NCBI GenBank assembly: GCA_048268005.1
Contig: JBLWWJ010000001.1
Location: forward strand, 682,001-746,000
DNA length: 64,000 nucleotides
Direction of reading: 5' to 3'
DNA from: Ancylomarina sp048268005
GTDB lineage: Bacteria; Bacteroidota; Bacteroidia; Bacteroidales; Marinifilaceae
In this document: in pieces, positions 7,346-14,752 of the stretch
Numbering within the stretch: the first letter of the stretch is position 1
Layout: each line of letters starts with the position of its first letter
Made by a program: the position numbers and the translations under genes
The notes under the pieces: generated by a model
Told to the model about the DNA's origin: nothing
The model's database searches: none
The model's input: the letters and a program-made list of their open reading frames with translations, nothing else

Positions 7346-8533
7346 ATGACGACTAAAACAAGACAACTCAATAGAATAGATTTAATCTTTAAGAATGAAA
7401 ATGATTGTAAAGAGATTTTAAAGAAATCGTTTGATCGTTCTCATGATGAGATTATTAATGAAATGGTTAACTCAGGGCTTAAAGGACGTGGAGGTGCTGG
7501 TTTTCCAACAGGATTAAAGTGGAAGCTGACTGCTGAAGAGGTAGAACCCACCAAATATGTTATTTGTAATGCTGATGAGGGAGAGCCTGGAACTTTCAAG
7601 GATAGAGAGATTCTGACTCGGGTGCCACATAAAGTATTGGCAGGTATGGCTATGTGCGCTAAGATAATAGGTGCTAAAGAAGGGTATATTTATTTACGTG
7701 GTGAATATAAATTCCTTGTGCCTCAACTTAGAGAAGAGCTAGAGAAATTTCATCAAATAATGAACGAACTAGATCTCGATTTTGAAGTTGATATTTTCTT
7801 AGGAAGTGGCGCTTATATCTGTGGTGAGGAATCAGCCCTTTTCGAATCGATGGAAGGCAAGCGTGGTGAACCAAGGAATAAACCACCTTATCCAACTCAG
7901 TGTGGTTATTTAAATAAGCCTACAGTCATCAATAATGTAGAAACTTTGGCACACTCATATACAATAATGAAATATGGTGCTAAGAAATTCCGTGAACTTG
8001 GTGTTAAAGATTCATGGGGTTCCAAAGTGTTTTCTGTTTCAGGAGACACGCCTATACCAGGAATCTATGAACTGGAATTAGGTATGAGCGTTCAGGATTT
8101 TGTTGATGATTTTGGTGATGGAGATACCAAGGCTGTGCAAGTAGGTGGAGCTTCTGGTTTTCTTGTACCGCGAAAGCGCTTCCCAAAATCTCATATTGGT
8201 TATCAGGGCAAGTTGAGAGGGGTATCCTTACCTACGGGTGGTTCTATGATGATTTTTAATAGTTCTCGTTCCATGTATAATGTGTTGAATAATTATCTCG
8301 ATTTTTTTGAAGAAGAATCTTGTGGACAATGCACGCCATGCCGTGTAGGTTGTCAGCAATTGCTTAAAGGGATAAAGGCTGTCAAGCGTGGTGAGAAGCC
8401 TGCAGCTTATCTTGATAAGCTTCTAAAATTGACAGACACAATGCGTTTAACTGCTAAATGTGGTTTGGGACAATCAGTCGCAAATTCTTTTTCTTCTATT
8501 GTAGAAAATTTCCGGGAGGAGATGATTTACTAA
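7346..8533 (+). CDS. hydB: [FeFe]-hydrogenase flavoprotein subunit HydB (NuoF-like), short form
   Basis: A 395-residue diaphorase subunit expected to bind FMN and NAD(P)H. The FMN-binding GRGGAGFPTG lies at residues 47-56, the dinucleotide-binding GSGAYICGEESAL at 153-165, and the [4Fe-4S] ligands C326, C329, C332 and C372 near the end. It is much shorter than the roughly 600-residue HydB of well-studied bifurcating hydrogenases. It lacks both the N-terminal thioredoxin-like [2Fe-2S] domain and the C-terminal two-cluster ferredoxin domain. The flanking gaps (32 and 81 bases) leave no room for those parts, so this is a genuine short form and not a frameshift. Confidence 0.87.
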   Translation: MTTKTRQLNRIDLIFKNENDCKEILKKSFDRSHDEIINEMVNSGLKGRGGAGFPTGLKWKLTAEEVEPTKYVICNADEGEPGTFKDREILTRVPHKVLAGMAMCAKIIGAKEGYIYLRGEYKFLVPQLREELEKFHQIMNELDLDFEVDIFLGSGAYICGEESALFESMEGKRGEPRNKPPYPTQCGYLNKPTVINNVETLAHSYTIMKYGAKKFRELGVKDSWGSKVFSVSGDTPIPGIYELELGMSVQDFVDDFGDGDTKAVQVGGASGFLVPRKRFPKSHIGYQGKLRGVSLPTGGSMMIFNSSRSMYNVLNNYLDFFEEESCGQCTPCRVGCQQLLKGIKAVKRGEKPAAYLDKLLKLTDTMRLTAKCGLGQSVANSFSSIVENFREEMIY

Positions 8534-8614
8534 TGGATTCTAAATAAATGAGTCTAATGTTCAACTTTTTTAAGGTGAAATAATGAGAAACCTTAATATC
8601 TAAAGAGAATAAAA

Positions 8615-10405
8615 ATGGCAAATATGATCAATTTATCAATTAATGGAATCGCTGTCAGTGTTGATGAAGGAAAAACCATACTCGAAGCAGCTGAACGATT
8701 ACATATACATATACCAACACTATGTTATCACAAAGACCTTTGTGTAGCAGGTAACTGCAGGGTTTGCGTAGTGGAACAAGCTGGCGTTGATCGCCTGGTT
8801 GCATCTTGTGCGACTCCTGTTAGCGAAGGCATGGAGATTAATACCAATAGTTTAAAAGTTAGAAATTGTCGAAAGCATATCATTGAACTTTTGTTGGCAG
8901 AACATAATGAAGAGTGTACCAAGTGTTATAGAAATGGGCATTGTGAATTACAAACAATCGCTGCAGATTTACAAATAACAAACCAGGATTTTATCGATTT
9001 GGTACCTGATAAGTTTTACACTGTAGATTCATTCTCACCGTCTATCGAGAAAGATGATAGCAAATGTATACGTTGCCAGCGTTGTGTGAGAACTTGTGCT
9101 GAAATTCAGAGTGTGGGGGCAATTGCTGTGGCTCACAAAGGGGCAGATATGAAGATATCAACTTTCTTTGATCAGCCACTAAATGAGGTGGTTTGCACCA
9201 ATTGCGGCCAGTGTATTGTGCATTGCCCAACCGGAGCTTTGGTCGAGAAATCGTATGTAGAGCAAGTGTGGGATGCTATAGCTGATCCTGAAAAGCATGT
9301 GGTGGTTCAAACTGCACCTGCTGTTCGAGTTGGTTTGGGTGAAGAATTGGGATTTGAACCGGGTACCCGAGTAACCTCTCGTATGGTGTCAGCTCTTAGG
9401 CGTTTAGGTTTTGATTCCGTATTGGATACTGACTTTACTGCTGACCTGACGATTATGGAGGAAGGAACAGAGTTATTAACACGTCTTAAGGCAGCATTGC
9501 TTGACGACAATCCTGATGTTTCACTACCTATGGCTACTTCTTGTTCGCCAGGATGGGTGAAATATATCGAACACAAGTACCCTCAATACTTACCAAATTT
9601 ATCAACTTGTAAGTCACCACAGCAAATGTTTGGCGCTTTGGCTAAAACCTATTATGCTAAAAATATTGATGTGGATCCAGCCAATATCGTTTCTGTTTCT
9701 ATTATGCCGTGTACGGCAAAGAAATATGAAGCTAATAGACCAGAGATGAAGGATAGCGGTTATAAGGATGTTGATTTTGTTCTGACAACGCGTGAGTTAG
9801 CGGTGATGATTAAACAAGCAGGTATCGAATTTGATCAGTTGAACGAAGAGAACTATGATTCTATTATGGGAATTGGTTCTGGAGCAGGCGTCATTTTTGG
9901 TGCTACAGGCGGCGTTATGGAAGCCGCACTAAGAACTGCTTATGAAATTGTAACGGGCCGCGAGGTGCCTTTTGAGAATTTGGAAATTAAACCTGTTCGT
10001 GGTTTAGGAGGTGTGAAAGAAGCTACCGTGCCAATTGTAGATGTTCGTCCAGAATGGTCATTCCTTGAAGGAGTCGAGTTGAAATGTGCTATAACCAATG
10101 GTTTGGAAAATGCACATCAACTAATGGAAGCTATTGAAAGAGGAGATCGATTCTACCATTTTATTGAAATTATGGCTTGCCCAGGCGGTTGTCTTGGTGG
10201 TGGTGGTCAGCCGTTCCCTGTTGATGATGAAATTCGTCAGAAAAGAATGGATGCCATTTATTCGGAAGATTTATCACTAGCTCTTCGAAAATCTCATGAG
10301 AATCCTGAAGTAATGCAGATTTATAAAGATTTTCTTGAGAAGCCATTAAGTCATAAGTCTCATAAATTGCTGCATACCTCTTATGTGAAACGTCAGCCAT
10401 ATTAA
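8615..10405 (+). CDS. hydA: [FeFe]-hydrogenase catalytic subunit HydA
   Basis: A 596-residue hydrogenase with the full chain of accessory clusters. There is a [2Fe-2S] domain (C37, C48, C51, C65), a His-Cys [4Fe-4S] site (H97, C101, C104, C110) and a two-cluster ferredoxin (C151/154/157/161 and C194/197/200/204). The H-cluster domain has C310 in TSCSPGW, C366 in MPCTAKK, and C522 and C526 in ACPGGCLGGGGQP. It makes or consumes H2 in the cytoplasm, here most likely coupled to NAD(P)H through HydBC. In the first H-cluster motif Ser311 stands where many enzymes have the proton-relay Cys. Maturation genes hydEFG are not in the window. Confidence 0.93.
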   Translation: MANMINLSINGIAVSVDEGKTILEAAERLHIHIPTLCYHKDLCVAGNCRVCVVEQAGVDRLVASCATPVSEGMEINTNSLKVRNCRKHIIELLLAEHNEECTKCYRNGHCELQTIAADLQITNQDFIDLVPDKFYTVDSFSPSIEKDDSKCIRCQRCVRTCAEIQSVGAIAVAHKGADMKISTFFDQPLNEVVCTNCGQCIVHCPTGALVEKSYVEQVWDAIADPEKHVVVQTAPAVRVGLGEELGFEPGTRVTSRMVSALRRLGFDSVLDTDFTADLTIMEEGTELLTRLKAALLDDNPDVSLPMATSCSPGWVKYIEHKYPQYLPNLSTCKSPQQMFGALAKTYYAKNIDVDPANIVSVSIMPCTAKKYEANRPEMKDSGYKDVDFVLTTRELAVMIKQAGIEFDQLNEENYDSIMGIGSGAGVIFGATGGVMEAALRTAYEIVTGREVPFENLEIKPVRGLGGVKEATVPIVDVRPEWSFLEGVELKCAITNGLENAHQLMEAIERGDRFYHFIEIMACPGGCLGGGGQPFPVDDEIRQKRMDAIYSEDLSLALRKSHENPEVMQIYKDFLEKPLSHKSHKLLHTSYVKRQPY

Positions 10406-10485
10406 AGATCTAATTCGATTTTTAATAAATCGCTGAAAATATAATGCAAATACCTTGCGTCAGTATTAAGGTGATGGTAATAAGG

Positions 10486-10526
10486 TGAAATCCCTTGTAG
10501 GCACAATGCTTACAAGGGATTTCTAT
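10486..10526. terminator. Bidirectional terminator between hydA and kdsA
   Basis: The 12-bp arms AAATCCCTTGTA (10488-10499) and TACAAGGGATTT (10511-10522) pair perfectly around an 11-base loop, between two converging genes. Confidence 0.7.
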
Positions 10527-10551
10527 ATGTTTTAAGAAGAAAATTCTTTTC

Positions 10552-11370
10552 TTAGAATTGATTGACCACCTTACGGATGGCAACCAGTTTAGTTAATAGG
10601 TCTTCAAGATGATCTAAGTGTAACATATTGGCACCATCAGATTTAGCATTAGCAGGGTCAGGATGCGTTTCGATAAAAATACCATCTGCTCCAACAGCAA
10701 TACCTGCTTTAGCAACTGTTTCAATTAAATCAGGACGTCCTCCTGTTACACCAGAAGTTTGGTTAGGCTGTTGTAACGAATGAGTAATATCTAAAACAAC
10801 AGGGCAATTATTTTCTTGCATGGTTGGAATGCCACGATAGTCAACAATCATATCCTGATAGCCAAACATGTTTCCACGGTCGGTTAATATAACCTGATCA
10901 TTACCCATTTCTCTTACCTTGTTCACAGCGAATTTCATGGACTCAGCAGAAAGGAACTGACCTTTTTTAATATTCACAACTTTTCCTGTTTTAGCAGCCG
11001 CAACGAGTAGGTCAGTTTGACGGCAAAGGAACGCAGGAATTTGTAGGATATCAACATATTGAGCTGCCATAGCAGCTTCTTCTGCTGAATGAATATCTGT
11101 AACGGTAGGGACACCAAAAGTATCACTAACTTTTTTTAGAATTTTCAATGCTTTTTCATCCCCAATACCTGAAAAAGAATCTAAACGAGAACGGTTTGCC
11201 TTACGGTACGAACCCTTAAAAATATAAGGAATTTCAAGTTTGTTCGTGATTTCTACAACACGTTCTGCAATTCGCATTGCAATTTCTTCACCTTCGATGG
11301 CACAAGGACCTGCTAAAAGGAAAAAGTTACCCGATTCGGTGTGTTTTATGTTAGGAATGTTCTTAATCAT
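10552..11370 (-). CDS. kdsA: 3-deoxy-8-phosphooctulonate (KDO-8-P) synthase
   Basis: A 272-residue aldolase that joins phosphoenolpyruvate and arabinose-5-phosphate to make KDO-8-phosphate for lipopolysaccharide inner core. Family motifs are AGPCAIEGEE (about 19-28), FKGSYRKANRSRLDSF (about 53-68), TDIHSAEEA, QIPAFLCRQTDLL and DITHSLQQPN. The Cys in GPCAIE is the residue that marks the metal-dependent class of this enzyme, where metal-independent homologues have Asn. On the minus strand, CAAAAATA at 11394-11401 reads as a TATTTTTG -7 box 24 bases before the start. It converges with hydA. Confidence 0.95.
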   Translation of the reverse strand: MIKNIPNIKHTESGNFFLLAGPCAIEGEEIAMRIAERVVEITNKLEIPYIFKGSYRKANRSRLDSFSGIGDEKALKILKKVSDTFGVPTVTDIHSAEEAAMAAQYVDILQIPAFLCRQTDLLVAAAKTGKVVNIKKGQFLSAESMKFAVNKVREMGNDQVILTDRGNMFGYQDMIVDYRGIPTMQENNCPVVLDITHSLQQPNQTSGVTGGRPDLIETVAKAGIAVGADGIFIETHPDPANAKSDGANMLHLDHLEDLLTKLVAIRKVVNQF

Positions 11371-11456
11371 GATGTATAGAGTTTTATTTAATGCAAAAAT
11401 AAGAAAAGCTTTTGATATATTTTTAATGCCTGGTAGAGTTAATATTGAAAGATCTT

Positions 11457-12290
11457 TTAGTCCTTGTCCATTTTTACTCTGTTGAGACTTAAACCTTCTG
11501 ATTGAATGGCACGTGGGTATTTAACGGCAGATTCTCCGAAAACCAGCCCATAGCCCACGGTGTAATCCTTAGGGATGCCAATTAATTCAGCTATACCAGG
11601 GTCGATATCATTCAATACCCACGTGAGCATGCCATTCCATAAAGTGCCAATATCATGACTGTTAGCTAAAAGTTCGAAATAACTTAAAGCAATTAGGCAG
11701 TCGGGTAGTGGGGATGAGTTTTTCTTGGGAGCTGAAGCAATTAAAAGGTGAGGGGCATTTCTAAAAATAACATCAACGCCATTACTTTCCCAAACTTTTT
11801 GAATGGCATATAAGAATTGGAATTGAGGTAATAGAGTTTTTGCTTCTCCAGCTTTTTTAATCGCTGCATACACTTTATCTCTAAATAAGTACAGATCTTC
11901 TTTTTTATCGATGAGGGTAAAGTGTACCGAATTGTAGTTGTGACCTGTAGGAGCATAAGCCGTTGTTTCCAAAAGCTCTTGAATAAGCTCTTGATCCAAA
12001 TTTTCTGGGATGTATTTCCGAATTGATCGTCGTGTTTTGATCAAACGAGTCATGGCTACATAAGCAGGCAATTCGCCTTCTGAAGACAGACTATCTTCAG
12101 GCTTTTTTCCTAAAATAGATAGGGCAGCGGTAGGGCAAATTGCTAAGCAGTGTTGACATTTAAGACATTGCTTTTCTCGTGATTTTCGGACGCTCGGTTG
12201 TGGATTCATCTCGATAATTCCTACAGGGCAATCTTGTGCGCATAAGCCACAACTTATGCATTTATCTATATCGACTTTAAAATCTATCAT
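11457..12290 (-). CDS. Nitroreductase-family flavoprotein with N-terminal two-cluster ferredoxin domain
   Basis: A 277-residue fusion. The first 60 residues hold two [4Fe-4S] sites, C11/C14/C17/C21 and C42/C45/C48/C52. The rest is an FMN-binding nitroreductase fold starting at IKTRRSIRKY and including AYAPTGHN. The family reduces nitroaromatics, quinones or flavins; the ferredoxin part suggests it takes electrons from ferredoxin instead of NAD(P)H. I used the internal Met at 12290 because the preceding 14 residues (from 12332) lie outside the conserved ferredoxin start. It converges on the kdsA promoter region with an 86-base gap. Confidence 0.82.
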   Translation of the reverse strand: MIDFKVDIDKCISCGLCAQDCPVGIIEMNPQPSVRKSREKQCLKCQHCLAICPTAALSILGKKPEDSLSSEGELPAYVAMTRLIKTRRSIRKYIPENLDQELIQELLETTAYAPTGHNYNSVHFTLIDKKEDLYLFRDKVYAAIKKAGEAKTLLPQFQFLYAIQKVWESNGVDVIFRNAPHLLIASAPKKNSSPLPDCLIALSYFELLANSHDIGTLWNGMLTWVLNDIDPGIAELIGIPKDYTVGYGLVFGESAVKYPRAIQSEGLSLNRVKMDKD

Positions 12291-12400
12291 TTCTAGGCTT
12301 AATTCTGTTTTATAGGCTGCAAAGTAAATCACAAAGTTCTAGATAGGAAAATAAGCCATCGATATTGTTTCAGCAAATTTATTCTGCAAAGTAAATTTTA

Positions 12401-12408
12401 TAGCTTTG
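12401..12408 (+). promoter_or_regulatory. -7 box of the LytS-type kinase gene
   Basis: TAGCTTTG matches TAnnTTTG, and transcription would start near 12414. This places the ATG at 12406 inside the promoter and supports translation from the ATG at 12433. No clear -33 TTG is seen. Confidence 0.4.
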
Positions 12409-12432
12409 CAGAATATTCACAGAAAGAGATAC

Positions 12433-14361
12433 ATGAAATTACGTAATAAATCCATAATATTCACAGGTCTTGTTATTATCCTAACTTTTGGGATCGTTGC
12501 CTATTTTATAGGCGATAAAATGGCTATTACCGCACGTAAAATGAGTGTTGATTTGGCATTGTCGAAAGGGCAAAATAGTTTTCTGATTGTTCAAACTGAA
12601 ATTGAAAACAGGTGCAGACAAGCGGAACTTTTTACCGATGCGATTGAAGAATATGCCTTGGGACGAGAATTCCTTGTGATTAAAGAGATCTTACAATCGG
12701 ATCTAATGGAAAGCCCGGAAATATCTGCTCGTTGGTTCATTAGAATGGATAGGAATAATAAAATGAGTGGAATTGTCCTGGAAAAGCTAAATGACTCTAT
12801 TATTGAGAAATCGACTTCTCCCATTCATGAGAAAATACTATTGTATCAACTGCAGAATTTAAGAGGAACAGTTTTATCACAACCATATAAAAATGATCAA
12901 GGCAAGGAGTTAATCAGTATTCTTACCCCAGTCATTGTAAATTCACAAGTCAATGGAATCATTGGTTTTGATATTGACTTGAGAAAATTTCAACAGATCT
13001 TTTATGATGTGAAATCTTTGGGAAGAGCGTATGTGAGTATTATTTCAAAGAATGGTATTTGTATTACGCATCCAGATGAGAATTTAATTGGAAAACAAAT
13101 AGGCAATCATCAGGATTCGAGTTTTGTGCAATCGGCATTCCAAACTGGGGTAGAGCAACAGAAGGAAGTACATTCCGGTTTTTTGAATCTCCCGGTAATG
13201 AGGGTGTATAAACCAATTCGAATTGCAAATGGAAAGGATTATTGGTTGATTACCGTAAGCGTACCCTTGTTTAATGTTGAGGAGGCTGTTCAAGAGGTGA
13301 GAAATTCAACGGCACTCATCGGTATCGTGTTGGCATTTTTATTAATGGTATTCTTATATTATTCACAACGTAGATGGCTTTTGGAGTTTGAAGGACGACA
13401 AAAAGCAGAAACAAAACATCGCAATATTTTGAATAAGCTATCCTCTATTATGGAGAGTACCGATCAGATTAGAATTTTTTCGGTTGACAGGAAATATCGC
13501 TATACAAGTTTCAATTCTGTGTATCAAAAAGATGCATTTGCTAATGAAGGAATGGAAATTGAGGTGGGAATGAGTGCACTAAATACCTATCATCATGATT
13601 TTGGAGAGTTAATGAAGAAACATTTTGATCGTGCTTTGAAAGGTGAACATTTCTTAACTGAATATAAAAGAAATGGTAGGAGTTATCAGCAGGTATTTAA
13701 CGCTATTTTTGATGAAGATAATAAGGTTATTGGATTTTCTAGTTTTCGATTTGATATCAGTGAAACGGTTGAATTAAGAAAGCGTGCTCATCAGGAAGAA
13801 GAGGAGAAAGTGAAAGCTCAACTTAAAAACATCAAGAATCAAATAAACCCTCATTTTTTATTCAATTCATTGAATTCCTTATATGCCTTAGTCGAGACTG
13901 AGCCACGATTAGCCCGAAAGTTTATACTTAAATTATCGAAAGTATATCGTTACCTTCTAGATCGGAATAACTCAAGTTTGGTGGATTTAAAGCAAGAACT
14001 AGATTTCATGAAACATTATATTTTTCTTCAGAAAATACGTTTTGGTGATAATCTGAGTTTGAAATATGATATTCCTGCTTGTTATATGGCTAATAAGTTA
14101 CCATCTGTTAGTTTGCAATCTCTTGTTGAAAATGCAATCAAGCACAATATCGTCACCACAGAAAAACCTTTGGTCATATCATTAAGAGTTGAGAATGAAA
14201 GATTGTTGGTTGAAAATAATCATCAACTGCGTTCTGATTTAGCATCGACTTCCGGAACAGGCCTGAAAACGTTAAATGCTTTATATGCTTTTTTAGGTAA
14301 AGAACAAGCTGAGTATGGTGTAGAAGGAAATAAGTTTGTTGTCAGATTACCATTGTTATAG
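12433..14361 (+). CDS. Sensor histidine kinase, LytS/YesM type, with periplasmic sensor and PAS domain
   Basis: A 642-residue membrane kinase. An N-terminal membrane helix (IIFTGLVIILTFGIVAYFI) is followed by a periplasmic region of about 260 residues resembling a CACHE sensor and a second helix (LIGIVLAFLLMVFLYY). A PAS-like region and a His_kinase domain with the phosphorylated His474 in NQINPHFLFNSLNSLYAL come next, then an ATPase domain (VENAIKHN). It is the kinase half of a LytS/LytTR pair, but no regulator is adjacent. The nearest LytTR regulator is at 22439, beyond the protease and SusCD genes, and is a plausible partner. Confidence 0.85.
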   Translation: MKLRNKSIIFTGLVIILTFGIVAYFIGDKMAITARKMSVDLALSKGQNSFLIVQTEIENRCRQAELFTDAIEEYALGREFLVIKEILQSDLMESPEISARWFIRMDRNNKMSGIVLEKLNDSIIEKSTSPIHEKILLYQLQNLRGTVLSQPYKNDQGKELISILTPVIVNSQVNGIIGFDIDLRKFQQIFYDVKSLGRAYVSIISKNGICITHPDENLIGKQIGNHQDSSFVQSAFQTGVEQQKEVHSGFLNLPVMRVYKPIRIANGKDYWLITVSVPLFNVEEAVQEVRNSTALIGIVLAFLLMVFLYYSQRRWLLEFEGRQKAETKHRNILNKLSSIMESTDQIRIFSVDRKYRYTSFNSVYQKDAFANEGMEIEVGMSALNTYHHDFGELMKKHFDRALKGEHFLTEYKRNGRSYQQVFNAIFDEDNKVIGFSSFRFDISETVELRKRAHQEEEEKVKAQLKNIKNQINPHFLFNSLNSLYALVETEPRLARKFILKLSKVYRYLLDRNNSSLVDLKQELDFMKHYIFLQKIRFGDNLSLKYDIPACYMANKLPSVSLQSLVENAIKHNIVTTEKPLVISLRVENERLLVENNHQLRSDLASTSGTGLKTLNALYAFLGKEQAEYGVEGNKFVVRLPLL

Positions 14362-14752
14362 TACTACTAGTCATTTTAATCTCTTAGATTATTCCAGCTT
14401 TTTTATTGAATTGAGATCTCTTTATCAAGATATTGCTCTGTGAAACTGTGTCTGGGAATGAGTTTTCTGCCGTGTTTTCTCATCTGTTTGCTATCGCGAT
14501 TTTTTGAAACCAGAGTGAGGCAGTTTTTATTCATTCCTCGTTTTTTAGAATTCACTCTCCATTTTTCCTGATTCACTCCTTCCTTTTTTATTGCTTCTTA
14601 CAAAAAAATCATATTTGTTTCAGATTCTCCTTAAGGGATCGGAAATATTTTTTGGTTAGTAAATGGTTAGATCCTGCAGGGTGATTGATATCCAAGAGTG
14701 AATTGCAATTAACTTTTGGTATCAACCTTTGCAAAAGAACAAAAAACACTGA
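14362..14752. other. Intergenic stretch before the protease-SusCD cluster
   Basis: No coding frame was found in these 391 bases. The only recognisable element is the promoter at its right end. The remainder is T-rich and shows no strong hairpin. Confidence 0.4.
14703..14731 (+). promoter_or_regulatory. Promoter of the metalloprotease-SusCD cluster
   Basis: TTG at 14703-14705 and AACCTTTG at 14724-14731 (one mismatch to TAnnTTTG) are 18 bases apart and end 21 bases before the start codon at 14753. Confidence 0.5.
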
